Positions 14,390-22,321 are shown, numbered from the stretch's first letter. The stretch: 42,206 bases of DNA from Erysipelotrichaceae bacterium (GCA_012516665.1 JAAYWN010000095.1:1-42206); one strand, 5' to 3'. Notes: generated by a model not told the origin, from the sequence alone. Made by a program: numbers and translations.

Positions 14390-14857
14390 TTATCTTGTGT
14401 AATACTTTTTGCGTGTTTCTGACAGGTTGTCGCAATAGTAGCGGACTGTCAGACTGCTGCTGACTTTGTCAGCTTCCGCAGGTTCATTCATGAAGGTATC
14501 GCCTTCAAGCATGCATTCAAGGATCGCATTGCATACGTTGCGGATGTTGTTCTTTCCTGCTTCAACTTCTTGAAGCAGATCACCTGCATTCAGCTCAATA
14601 TAGAGCCAATCCATTGCATGTGCTTCACCCTTTTTCCAGTTGATGATGTCAATATAATCCTGAACCGATTTCATATTGGCTGGCGCCGCTTTCTTCACTG
14701 GAGTTTTCTTGACTGCTGCTTTCTTAGCAGGAGCCTTTGCAGCTTTCTTGACAGGAGCTTTTTTCACAGCTTCTTTCTTTGGTGCAGTTTTCTTTACAGC
14801 CTTGCTGACGGATGCTTTTTTCACTGCAGTTTCCTTTACTGTCTTCTTAACTGGCAT
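14390..14857 (-). CDS. Lys/Ala-rich histone H1-like tail protein with unknown C-terminal domain
   Basis: A 155-residue protein in two parts. Residues 1-60 or so are repeats of the type KKAPVKKA / KKTPVKKA, almost only Lys, Ala, Pro, Thr and Val, like the tail of histone H1 and of bacterial H1-like proteins. Residues 62-155 form a compact, predicted globular part (QDYIDIINWKKGEAHAMDWL ... CNAILECMLEGD) that I do not recognise. A strong GGGAGG precedes the ATG and a TATAAT lies upstream at about 14900. DNA or RNA binding through the basic tail is an inference from composition only. The DUF4357-like protein at 1353-2036 also has a Lys-rich tail, but at its C-terminus. Confidence 0.8.
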   Translation of the reverse strand: MPVKKTVKETAVKKASVSKAVKKTAPKKEAVKKAPVKKAAKAPAKKAAVKKTPVKKAAPANMKSVQDYIDIINWKKGEAHAMDWLYIELNAGDLLQEVEAGKNNIRNVCNAILECMLEGDTFMNEPAEADKVSSSLTVRYYCDNLSETRKKYYTR

Positions 14858-14959
14858 ATCATATACCTCCCTCTGGAATACTTATGCAACTTCATTATAG
14901 CATGCTTTCTAAACAGAAAATCATTATTTTTGAAGCATAGAAAGGCCGGCAGTGCTAGA

Positions 14960-16444
14960 ATGACTATGATGAAGAATACCATGAAGATCAATGATGCTGA
15001 CGGCATGCGGCAGAGTGAAAAAACCTCTGGCTTCACTGCTTTAAAATTGATGGAAAAAGCCGGCCGAGCTGCAGCCCAGTATCTGAGAGAAAATATATCG
15101 CTGAAAAGCAGGATCTGTGTTTTGGCAGGATGCGGAAATAATGGCGGCGATGGACTGGTGATTGCACGGCTGCTGAGCAAGGATCATACGGTGTCAGCAG
15201 TGCTTGCGGATGGTCAGCCAAAGACGGCTGAGGCAATGCGGAATCTAAAAAAGCTGGATCCTTCGCTTATCCGTAAGAATGCACGGCAGGCCATTGCAAA
15301 AGCGGATGTGATCATTGATACTGTCTATGGATACAGCTATCATGGAAATCTAAAAAGAGAAATAGCATCTCTGTTTGATCTGATCAACGATCAGAATAAA
15401 ACAGTTTATGCAATTGATATCAACAGCGGATGTGAAGCAGATACAGGCTACTGCGATCCGCATGCGCTGCATTCATCTGTCACTCTTGCGTTGGATTGCT
15501 TCAAGCCATTTCACATGCTTGCAAAAGAACATCAGATGTTTGAACAATGCATCTGTTTGGATCTGGGCCTTGGAAAGAATGACAGCAGCCGGTTTCTGAC
15601 CATGGATGAGGATAGGTTCTTTTCGCTTTTCCCCAAAAAGAGAACATCTGACTATAAAGGCACCTATGGAAAGACTTTGATCATCGGCGGCTGCTTCGGC
15701 ATGGCCGGAGCTGTATCGCTGAATCTGTATGGGGCGAAGACGGTCGGTGCACCGTATATCAGCTGTGCACTTCCGGAAGAGATCTATACAGTGGTTGCTG
15801 CGCAGCATGTCACACCTGTTTTTCATCCCTTCTCGCCAGCCACAGCACTTCAGGTAATTGAGCCTCTGATTGCGGATGCCAAAGCCATAGCTTTCGGTTC
15901 CGGATGTGCATGCATGGAAAAGAAAAATGATATCCTTGACTGCATACTGCAGAACAGTTCTGCCCCGATCATTCTAGATGCCGAAGCGATCCGTTTGCTG
16001 GACCATAATACATGGGTGCTTCACTTCAGCCATGCCCCGATCATCCTGACACCGCACCTGGGAGAATTTGCCGATCTGATCCAGCAGTCTATTGCCTATG
16101 TACAGGAACATAAGATCGAATGTGCTGTCCAGTTCGCCCGCGACAATCATGTCACTGTTGTTCTGAAGGGGCCGAATACGATTGCTGCCTTCCCGAGCGG
16201 AAAGATCTATATCAATCAGTCAGGAAATCAAGCTTTGGCGCAGGCTGGGTCAGGCGATCTGCTGACTGGGATCTTAGCAGGCATCCTGACCTTTGTGCCG
16301 AGTGTCGAAGATGCTGTCTCCATGGGCATATGGCTCCATGGATATCTGGCAGATGAAGGTCTGCATACTTATTCCAAGCAGAACTTTCCTTTATTAAAAT
16401 ATCCTGAGATCATGGATGCTGTATTTCAGAAACATGAATACTGA
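14960..16444 (+). CDS. nnr: Bifunctional NAD(P)H-hydrate epimerase / ADP-dependent dehydratase
   Basis: This enzyme repairs hydrated NADH and NADPH. The N-terminal 200 or so residues are the epimerase (NnrE, YjeF_N): MRQSEKTSGFTALKLMEKAG, VLAGCGNNGGDGLVIARLL, VIIDTVYG and DINSG. The C-terminal part is the ribokinase-fold dehydratase (NnrD): KGTYGKTLIIGG, GMAGAVSLNLYGA, ILTPHLGEFADLI, VLKGPNTIAA and the catalytic AQAGSGDLLTGILAG. The track ORF begins 130 codons too early, inside the antisense Lys/Ala gene. ATG 14960 gives 494 residues, the family length; ATG 14966, 14969 or 14981 are also possible because the ribosome binding site is weak. Confidence 0.94.
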   Translation: MTMMKNTMKINDADGMRQSEKTSGFTALKLMEKAGRAAAQYLRENISLKSRICVLAGCGNNGGDGLVIARLLSKDHTVSAVLADGQPKTAEAMRNLKKLDPSLIRKNARQAIAKADVIIDTVYGYSYHGNLKREIASLFDLINDQNKTVYAIDINSGCEADTGYCDPHALHSSVTLALDCFKPFHMLAKEHQMFEQCICLDLGLGKNDSSRFLTMDEDRFFSLFPKKRTSDYKGTYGKTLIIGGCFGMAGAVSLNLYGAKTVGAPYISCALPEEIYTVVAAQHVTPVFHPFSPATALQVIEPLIADAKAIAFGSGCACMEKKNDILDCILQNSSAPIILDAEAIRLLDHNTWVLHFSHAPIILTPHLGEFADLIQQSIAYVQEHKIECAVQFARDNHVTVVLKGPNTIAAFPSGKIYINQSGNQALAQAGSGDLLTGILAGILTFVPSVEDAVSMGIWLHGYLADEGLHTYSKQNFPLLKYPEIMDAVFQKHEY

Positions 16445-16466
16445 GACGGTCAATGCCGTCTTTTCT
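16445..16466 (+). terminator. Terminator after nnr
   Basis: GACGG-TCAATG-CCGTC, then TTTTCTTTTA, beginning right after the TGA stop codon. Confidence 0.8.
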
Positions 16467-16471
16467 TTTAT

Positions 16472-16496
16472 AAAAAAAGAAGAGCTTCAGCCCTTC
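16472..16496 (-). terminator. Terminator of the FakA-like small gene
   Basis: On the minus strand GAAGGGC-TGAA-GCTCTTC (one G-U pair) followed by seven T and A. It includes the stop codon of the gene. Confidence 0.7.
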
Positions 16497-16744
16497 AGTC
16501 CTTCTTCCTGTCTCTGCATATTTTCAACAACAACATCATAGATATCGCCAATAGACTGTCCATACTCTAAGATGAGCCATGGCTCATTGGTGTGAAAATG
16601 GATCTTGATCAAAGAATCATCACCGACAGCCAGCAGGCAGTCTCCCTTAAAATGGCTTGTAATATACTCATTGATCACATCCTCATCAAGATCATGACCG
16701 TCAATCAGAAGCTGTGTATCAAACTTATACTCTAATTGTTCCAT
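16487..16744 (-). CDS. Stand-alone FakA/YloV-like domain protein
   Basis: An 85-residue protein matching only the middle segment of FakA/YloV (the DAK-like fatty acid kinase): a short 'YKFDTQLLI' strand, then GDCLLAVGDDSLIKIHFHTNEP and LEYGQSIGDIYDVVVENM, which correspond to the 'GDS.vvvGd...KvHvHTn.Pg.vle' signature. The ATP-binding DAK2 domain is absent, so it cannot be a kinase by itself. It is not a broken gene: it has a good promoter, GAGGG 6 bases before the ATG, and its own terminator. It may regulate or mimic the full-length protein, which would be encoded elsewhere. That role is inference. Confidence 0.75.
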   Translation of the reverse strand: MEQLEYKFDTQLLIDGHDLDEDVINEYITSHFKGDCLLAVGDDSLIKIHFHTNEPWLILEYGQSIGDIYDVVVENMQRQEEGLKG

Positions 16745-16768
16745 AGTTTTCCCTCTTTTGATGTGCTT

Positions 16769-16798
16769 ATTATAACATTAATCGAAACGGCTGTTCAA
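16769..16798 (-). promoter_or_regulatory. Promoter of the FakA-like small gene
   Basis: On the minus strand TTGAAC (16793-16798), 18 bases, TATAAT (16769-16774). Confidence 0.7.
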
Positions 16799-16825
16799 TT
16801 CATGCGCTGCGCCGGCTTCACTCTG

Positions 16826-16859
16826 ATACAAAAGACTCTCTGCATCCATGTGCAGAGAG
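16826..16859 (-). terminator. Terminator of the PII-like/antiporter operon
   Basis: CTCTCTGCA-6-TGCAGAGAG is a perfect 9-bp stem. On the minus strand it is followed by TCTTTTGT. It lies 26 bases after the antiporter stop. Confidence 0.75.
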
Positions 16860-16884
16860 CCTTGCCATACTGTACCAAACAGAA

Positions 16885-18054
16885 TTATGCCGCGTGGATC
16901 TCGCCAGCTCTGTTCAGAGCAAACTTTGTCGCAATCGGTCCAATCAATTCATAGATCAACGTTGCCGCAAGGATCACTGTCTGTACCTGTGCACCATAGC
17001 CAGGCAGCTGCTGAAGAGCCAATGTTGCCATACCAATGGCAACGCCTGCCTGAGGCATCAGAGAGAAACCAAGATTCTTTTTGATGACATCCGGCTGCTT
17101 TGTCATTGCTGCACCGATGTAGGATCCGATCCACTTGCCGGTAAATCTAGTAACAACATAGATGATGCCGAGCAGACCGACCTTCGGCAGAGCGCCAAGA
17201 TCCAAAGAAGCACCAGAAATGACAAAGAACAGCATGAACAGCGGATATGTCCAATCATCGATCGACGTCAGGACACGTTCAGAATCTTTATTGCAATTGA
17301 CATACAGGGCACCCATGGCCATGCAGAGCAGAAGAGAGCTCAGCCCCCATTTATCTGCTAATGCAACACCTAAGAAGATCAAGGCAATGGCAATAGACAT
17401 ACGATTTGTATGCGAACGGAAATAGCGATGGCTCAAGCCCAGGATAATGCCAAGCAAGGCACCGATGCCGAGAGCTGCTGCAATCTGCATCAGCGGTACG
17501 CACAGTGTGCTGTAAACAGAGAAAGCTTCATTATTGACCATCGCAATCGCAATATTGATCGATATAGAATAAGCAATCAGACCTGTCGCATCATCAGCTG
17601 CGACTACTGGCAGAAGCATTCTGGTCAGCGGACCATCTGCTTTATACTGTCTGACGACCATCAGTGTTGCGGCTGGTGCAGTAGAAGCAGCCAAAGCACC
17701 AAGGGTCACACACATTGCTTTTGGAAAGCCGCATAGGATCGTGACCGTATCGACTAAAACAACCGCGCCGACAGATTCCAGGACCGTAATGATCAAAGCT
17801 GGTTTGCCGATGCTTTTCAAGGTAGAGAGCTTGAACTGGTCACCAATAGAGAAGGCAATAAATCCCAAAGCAGTACTGGTGATCAGGCTGAAGGATGAAA
17901 CTGCATCCGCATTCAGCAGATTCAGAACACCAGGTCCGATCAATACGCCGGCGATCAGATAAGCAGTTACATTCGGCAGATGGACAAGTCTGGTAAGACG
18001 CGTAAAAAGCAGACCTGCGATCATAGCCAGGCCAAGATACAGTAATATTTCCAT
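16885..18054 (-). CDS. Cation/proton antiporter (CPA2/KefB-like)
   Basis: A membrane antiporter of the Na_H_Exchanger fold that would exchange Na+ or K+ for protons. From ATG 18054 it has 389 residues and about 12 hydrophobic segments, starting with LYLGLAMIAGLLFTRL and NVTAYLIAGVLIGPGVL. The AASTAPAATLMVVRQY stretch and the acidic pair in VVAADDATGLIAYS correspond to the ion-binding core of this superfamily. No cytoplasmic RCK/TrkA domain is attached. The start is fixed by a TAATG overlap with the PII-like gene; the track start 8 codons upstream lies inside that gene. The coupling suggests the PII-like protein takes the regulatory place of an RCK domain. Confidence 0.88.
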   Translation of the reverse strand: MEILLYLGLAMIAGLLFTRLTRLVHLPNVTAYLIAGVLIGPGVLNLLNADAVSSFSLITSTALGFIAFSIGDQFKLSTLKSIGKPALIITVLESVGAVVLVDTVTILCGFPKAMCVTLGALAASTAPAATLMVVRQYKADGPLTRMLLPVVAADDATGLIAYSISINIAIAMVNNEAFSVYSTLCVPLMQIAAALGIGALLGIILGLSHRYFRSHTNRMSIAIALIFLGVALADKWGLSSLLLCMAMGALYVNCNKDSERVLTSIDDWTYPLFMLFFVISGASLDLGALPKVGLLGIIYVVTRFTGKWIGSYIGAAMTKQPDVIKKNLGFSLMPQAGVAIGMATLALQQLPGYGAQVQTVILAATLIYELIGPIATKFALNRAGEIHAA

Positions 18055-18398
18055 TATTTCTCTGCCACGCCTTCCCATCTGGTAATAGGCATTGCAAACA
18101 TAATTCCTGTATTCGGCAGTTTCAGATTGCCGGAAACTTCATGAATAATATCGATGCCCGTCTGTACCTGTTCATCTTTCAATGCCACAATGATCATCTT
18201 ATGCTGCGGACGCTCTGGATTGATCAGCTGGCGCAGACCGCCAAAAATAGCCGGTGCATCTACACTGTCCTCATTGATCTTTGTGAGCATTCCTTCACAG
18301 TCTACGACGGATGCGCCATGGATTCCCTTATCCATCATTTTTTCCATGATCGGTGTCACCACTTCTTCATGGTTTGTAATATGTACTAACAGCTGCAT
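18054..18398 (-). CDS. PII-like signalling protein coupled to the antiporter
   Basis: A 114-residue protein with the size and beta-alpha-beta plan of the GlnB/PII superfamily: MQLLVHITNHEEVVTPIMEKMMDKGIHG, then SVVDCEGML, then KMIIVALKDEQVQTGIDIIHEV and a C-terminal FAMPITRWEGV strand. The canonical T-loop Tyr and the nitrogen-regulation motifs are not evident, so it is PII-like rather than GlnB/GlnK. PII-like proteins next to transporters (for example SbtB with SbtA) commonly gate them in response to nucleotides; the same role here is inferred. AAGGAGG precedes the ATG. The stop overlaps the antiporter ATG (TAATG). Confidence 0.75.
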   Translation of the reverse strand: MQLLVHITNHEEVVTPIMEKMMDKGIHGASVVDCEGMLTKINEDSVDAPAIFGGLRQLINPERPQHKMIIVALKDEQVQTGIDIIHEVSGNLKLPNTGIMFAMPITRWEGVAEK

Positions 18399-18448
18399 TT
18401 TTCTAACCTCCTTAATGAAAACCTGCTGCGGATTTTCAAAACAGAGTA

Positions 18449-18477
18449 ATTATAATACTGCCGTCAAGTCATGTAAA
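18449..18477 (-). promoter_or_regulatory. Promoter of the PII-like/antiporter operon
   Basis: On the minus strand TTTACA (18472-18477), 17 bases, TATAAT (18449-18454). The leader to the ATG is about 45 bases. Confidence 0.75.
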
Positions 18478-18541
18478 ATACATCCCCGTCATTAGAGAAT
18501 CTGCTTTCTTTCTGTGAATACTAAGCATAGAGGAGGTCATT

Positions 18542-19423
18542 ATGGACAGACAGAGTCAGATTGAACAGATCACGCAGCAGCTGGAAAAGGGAGTGCATGA
18601 TGTTTTTGCTTCAGACAGCTATCAGAAATATCTATCATCAATGGCACGCTTTCACACATATTCGGTGAATAATTCGCTTCTGATATGGATGCAGAGACCT
18701 GATGCAACATTGGTCGCAGGATATCAGGCATGGAAGTCGCAGTTCAACCGCAGTGTGCGCAAGGGCGAAAAAGCCATCAAGATCATTGCTCCGATACGGC
18801 GAAAAAAGATGTATGACATAGTTATTGACAACGAGCTGGTAAAAGATGAAGGACCGAAGATCATCGGCTGGCGGACGGTCAGCGTCTTTGATATCCGGCA
18901 GACCTTCGGCGATGAGCTTCCCTTCTACATGCATGATCTGCTGCCCGGCATGGTCAAGGATTACGATCGTTTTGCGCAGGCCATCGTCCTTGCCTGCCCC
19001 GTACCGATCACATATGAAAGTATTTCGTCCGGTGCGCATGGATTCTACCGGCCAAAGGACAATGATATCGTGATCAGCGATTCTCTTTCCCAAGTGCAGA
19101 CCATCAAGACCATGCTACATGAAACAGCTCATGCGCTGCTGCATCATCAGGATGCGAATGATTCACCAGCCTGCCGCTACCAAAGAGAAGTGCAGGCCGA
19201 ATCAGTCGCCTATGCTGTATGTTCCTACTATGGCATCGATACACATGAATACTCTTTTCCTTATATTGCCGGATGGTCATCTTCAAAAGAAATGGAAGAA
19301 CTGAAGGCATCGCTGCAGATCATTCAGGAGACCGTCGATCATCTGATCACTGCCATTGATCGGATCCGCACTCCGGTGCCCTGTACAGTAAAAGAAAGTC
19401 AGAATCTCTCTGACTTTCAGTAA
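18542..19423 (+). CDS. ArdC-like antirestriction protein (ssDNA-binding domain plus metallopeptidase)
   Basis: A 293-residue protein of the plasmid/ICE ArdC type. Residues 1-130 or so resemble the N-terminal ssDNA-binding domain: YLSSMARFHTYSVNNSLLIW, GYQAWKSQFNRSVRKGEKAI and PIRRKK. Residues 150-230 or so carry a zinc metallopeptidase site HETAHALLHH, with a downstream acidic ligand in EVQAESVAY, as in ImmA/IrrE-like domains. ArdC proteins protect incoming single-stranded DNA from restriction. Usually they lie on conjugative elements; here no relaxase, integrase or transfer gene is visible, so this is either a remnant or a domesticated copy. GAGGAGG precedes the ATG. Confidence 0.85.
   Translation: MDRQSQIEQITQQLEKGVHDVFASDSYQKYLSSMARFHTYSVNNSLLIWMQRPDATLVAGYQAWKSQFNRSVRKGEKAIKIIAPIRRKKMYDIVIDNELVKDEGPKIIGWRTVSVFDIRQTFGDELPFYMHDLLPGMVKDYDRFAQAIVLACPVPITYESISSGAHGFYRPKDNDIVISDSLSQVQTIKTMLHETAHALLHHQDANDSPACRYQREVQAESVAYAVCSYYGIDTHEYSFPYIAGWSSSKEMEELKASLQIIQETVDHLITAIDRIRTPVPCTVKESQNLSDFQ
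19388..19418 (-). terminator. Terminator between convergent ardC-like and GH-like genes
   Basis: GAAAGTCAGA-5-TCTGACTTTC is a perfect 10-bp stem inside the last codons of the + strand gene. On the minus strand it is followed by TTTTAC, so it mainly ends the GH-like gene transcript. Confidence 0.6.
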
Positions 19424-19424
19424 A

Positions 19425-21548
19425 CTATTTATCTTCTTTTTCGAAATGGATAGGCGGGATCTTCAGTGTATTCTCATCTTTATGCATAGCCAGATAAGAA
19501 CCGGTAACGATCTCCGGAAGCTCGTCATCCTCTTCGCTCTCATCCTCATCCTCGGCAATTTCTTCTTCAGCTGCCGTTTCCTCTTTTTCAATTTCTTCGC
19601 TGTTCGTTTTTTCTGTTTCCGCTGAAATATCATCGGCTAAAAATTCCGGAATGGAAGAAAAATCCAGATCTTCTTCCGCAGCACCATCCATCAGTTCATC
19701 TTTGATAGATGCAGATGGATCATCCTGTTCTGCATCCGCCGGAACTTCTTCTGGGTCTTTTTCAATCGGCAGCTGCACTGTCTCCGCAAATGCATCCGCT
19801 TCCGGGACAGCTTCTTCCTGCGGTTCCGTTTCCTCGGCAGGTTCTTCAGCTGGTTCGACAGTCTGTTCTTCCTGAGGCAGCGGCATCTCTTCCGTATGAT
19901 TCAGCTCATCCGTTTCATGGATCTCTTCGGTCTCTTGAATCGTATCCGCCGGCTCTGCTTCTTTCGGCTGTTCTTCTGCTATCGGCTCCGGTTCTTTATA
20001 TGCATAGTCTTCTGCTGTCGCTCTGCGCAGGCGGATGGCAAGATACGGCTGCAGCGGCAGTTCTATTTTGAAATGTCCATGAAAGATACCGCAGCGATGG
20101 ATCGTCATCGCATACGTATCAATGATCTCTGCCGTGTAATCTGTATCGTCATCAATATAGAATTCACGATAGGAAGGACGCAGGAAACCAAAGTAATAAA
20201 GATACTGTGTCTTGATCGGTTCGCAGTATTCCGCTTCCGGCACAGCTTCGCAGCAGTCATCCATACCAGATACTGGCGCAAGTCCATTGCCTGGCACTTC
20301 ATTCAGAATCTGCTTCAGGAAGACTGCCCGCTTCCAGCTTTCGCCGTTCAGTGCACCGCCATGCATAGACCAGATATGCTCAGGATCTTTGAGATATGTT
20401 TCGCTGTGGCCTGGATAGCCTCCGCGCACTGCCGTCTCCCAGAATCTTCTTGTCATCTCTTCCGGTGATAGGCTTCCCCATCCATAAGGAAGATTTCCTT
20501 CGCTGCCCAGATCATCCATAATGATCGGTTTATGGAAACGAATGCGATAGGCATTGACATATTCTGCCGAACGATACAGATCATCAATATGGATCGAGGC
20601 ATGGCTGATCCAAGGACGCGTGCAGTCATAGATCTCACGGGCATTATGAATAGATCTCAGATGATGATATGGATCCTTCCGTACTAAGAGATCGGCATAG
20701 TGCTCCCAATCCTGCAGGCTTTTATTCTGATCTGCATCCCAGCCATCTGCTAAGGACCACCAGATATTATGATATCCGGCAAGACGATTCATGACATAGC
20801 TCAGATATTGATCATTTTCTGCTTCGCTCATCGTATCAAAGCCCCATCTGTCATACGGGTGGAACAGGACCAGGTCTGCTTCAATACCTGCTTTGCCAAG
20901 TTCCTGTATGCATGTTTCAAGATGGCCAAAATATTCGGTATTGAAACGAGAATACTGAAAATGATTGTTCTCGCTGCTGCCGGTATATTCTTTATAGTTT
21001 TCTTTGGTCAGTACATGCGTGCTCATGGCCGTTCCTTCATATGGAAAATACTGAGGATCGTCCAAATTGAATTCATCATGATATGGGAAAATACTGAAGC
21101 GCACCTTATTGAAGCCAGAGCTCTTCAAAGTCTGCAGGCTCTGCGCAATATCACCGTCATATTTCAGATGCCATCCCTGAGCAATCGTGCCCACGGGATG
21201 AAAAGCAGTGCCGTCTTCATAAGAGAAATGATATGTATTGGCAGTGCGCACAGGACCATGGTTCCCTGCTTCTGCTTCATTGACTACAAATCTTCCGCTC
21301 AATGTTGTTTCCAGAAAAGATCCCTTCAGAATAAACGAATATCTTCCTGAAAAGGAAGGCATGAAACGGATCCTATAGATTCCCTTTCCGTCATAGAAAC
21401 CTTCGGTAACAACGCTCTCATTCTTGCCGGTGAATATTCCCTGCAGTCTCTGTTCAAGAAATGGATTTCCCTGTGCAGGACCTTCCAGGGAAATCTCAAA
21501 TACATCCCAGCGATTGACTTCAGTCGGATAATCCTGATGATTGCTCAT
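19425..21548 (-). CDS. DUF5060/DUF4038/DUF5605 glycosidase-like protein with acidic C-terminal tail
   Basis: A 707-residue protein without signal peptide. Residues 1-100 or so match the DUF5060 beta-sandwich (EVNRWDVFEISLEGPAQGNPF, YRIRFMPSFSGRYSF). Residues 105-410 or so are a TIM-barrel apiosidase-like DUF4038 domain: FHPVGTIAQGW, FNKVRFSIFPY, LVLFHPYDRWGF, NIWWSLADGWDAD and KPIIMDDLGSEGN. About 450-515 matches DUF5605. The last 190 residues are almost pure Glu/Asp/Ala/Pro/Thr, ending in a short conserved-looking tail (LKIPPIHFEKEDK). Family members usually show 'LANEYD' where this has LADGWD, so activity is uncertain. GGAGGGGG precedes the ATG. Confidence 0.82.
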   Translation of the reverse strand: MSNHQDYPTEVNRWDVFEISLEGPAQGNPFLEQRLQGIFTGKNESVVTEGFYDGKGIYRIRFMPSFSGRYSFILKGSFLETTLSGRFVVNEAEAGNHGPVRTANTYHFSYEDGTAFHPVGTIAQGWHLKYDGDIAQSLQTLKSSGFNKVRFSIFPYHDEFNLDDPQYFPYEGTAMSTHVLTKENYKEYTGSSENNHFQYSRFNTEYFGHLETCIQELGKAGIEADLVLFHPYDRWGFDTMSEAENDQYLSYVMNRLAGYHNIWWSLADGWDADQNKSLQDWEHYADLLVRKDPYHHLRSIHNAREIYDCTRPWISHASIHIDDLYRSAEYVNAYRIRFHKPIIMDDLGSEGNLPYGWGSLSPEEMTRRFWETAVRGGYPGHSETYLKDPEHIWSMHGGALNGESWKRAVFLKQILNEVPGNGLAPVSGMDDCCEAVPEAEYCEPIKTQYLYYFGFLRPSYREFYIDDDTDYTAEIIDTYAMTIHRCGIFHGHFKIELPLQPYLAIRLRRATAEDYAYKEPEPIAEEQPKEAEPADTIQETEEIHETDELNHTEEMPLPQEEQTVEPAEEPAEETEPQEEAVPEADAFAETVQLPIEKDPEEVPADAEQDDPSASIKDELMDGAAEEDLDFSSIPEFLADDISAETEKTNSEEIEKEETAAEEEIAEDEDESEEDDELPEIVTGSYLAMHKDENTLKIPPIHFEKEDK

Positions 21549-21601
21549 AATGATACCCCCTCCAAAATAAAATGATTCTTACTTCTTTATTATAGTAAAA
21601 T

Positions 21602-22264
21602 TCATTGCTCATGACCAGATGCCTGATTTTTTGGTGCCTTCGGCAGCGACCACCGATACTTCGCTGCTAAAAGCCGAATGATCAGAATAACAGCTGCGCC
21701 TATCCAGATGGCAGAAAACTGATTGCCTGCCTGCATCCACAGTACGCATACTTCAGCACCGATAATGGAAGCAAGCGCATAGATATGCTTGCTGAAGATA
21801 TACGGCAATGCATTCACCGTCATATCTCTGAGAAGTCCGCCGCCAACGCCGGTCAGCACACCGGAGAACACACAGAGGAAATGATTCGTTTCTGCCGATA
21901 GCTCCCAAGCTGCATTGACGCCCATGACCGTAAAGATGGCCAAGCCAACAGAATCCATGACAAGCAGAAGCGTACGGAAATTATTTGTCCCTTTTTCGTT
22001 CTTCGGATGAACACCATAATAGATCACCAAAAATACGATCAGCGATGTCAATGCAGCTGCAGCCACATAGATAGGATCTTTAAAAGCAACAGGCGGGAAC
22101 TGCCCCAGCATCACATCGCGTATCACCCCGCCGCCGGTCGCAGTGATAACGCCCAGCACAACGATGCCGAACAGATCCATATGTGCGTTGACGGCGACCA
22201 AAGCTCCTGAAATTGCAAAGGCTACCGTACCGATCATTTCAAGAATCATAATATACTGGCTCAT
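21602..22264 (-). CDS. TRIC-type trimeric cation channel family protein (UPF0126)
   Basis: An integral membrane protein with seven hydrophobic segments and the internal duplication typical of UPF0126/TRIC proteins: GVITATGGGVIRDVMLG in the first half and GVLTGVGGGLLRDMTV in the second, each followed by a proline-containing helix. Bacterial TRIC homologues form trimeric K+/Na+ channels; the role here is unknown. The track starts at 22288, but that ATG overlaps the TATAAT -10 box (22287-22292). ATG 22264, with GGAG 7 bases upstream, is the better start and gives 220 residues beginning MSQYIM. Confidence 0.88.
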   Translation of the reverse strand: MSQYIMILEMIGTVAFAISGALVAVNAHMDLFGIVVLGVITATGGGVIRDVMLGQFPPVAFKDPIYVAAAALTSLIVFLVIYYGVHPKNEKGTNNFRTLLLVMDSVGLAIFTVMGVNAAWELSAETNHFLCVFSGVLTGVGGGLLRDMTVNALPYIFSKHIYALASIIGAEVCVLWMQAGNQFSAIWIGAAVILIIRLLAAKYRWSLPKAPKNQASGHEQ

Positions 22265-22286
22265 AAGTTTCTCCGCATACTTATTC

Positions 22287-22292
22287 ATTATA
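22287..22292 (-). promoter_or_regulatory. -10 box of the TRIC-family gene
   Basis: A perfect TATAAT on the minus strand, embedded in the T-tract of the his operon terminator, 22 bases before the chosen ATG. The -35 is not clear. Confidence 0.45.
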
Positions 22293-22318
22293 AAAGAGAA
22301 GATGCTTTTCGCATCCTC
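22290..22318 (-). terminator. Terminator of the his operon
   Basis: On the minus strand GAGGATGC-GAAAA-GCATCTTC (8 bp, one G-U) followed by TCTTTTAT, immediately after the hisE stop. Confidence 0.75.
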
Positions 22319-22321
22319 TTT

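Noticed and set aside
14690-14857. Short-period repeat as a possible CRISPR or tandem repeat locus
   Set aside because: The repetition comes from Lys/Ala codons in a clear coding frame with a ribosome binding site. There are no regular spacers.
19651-20468. ORFs antisense to the acidic tail of the GH-like protein (Ser/Ala-rich and others)
   Set aside because: Low-complexity Glu codons read backwards give long Ser/Leu-rich open frames. No start signals or motifs.
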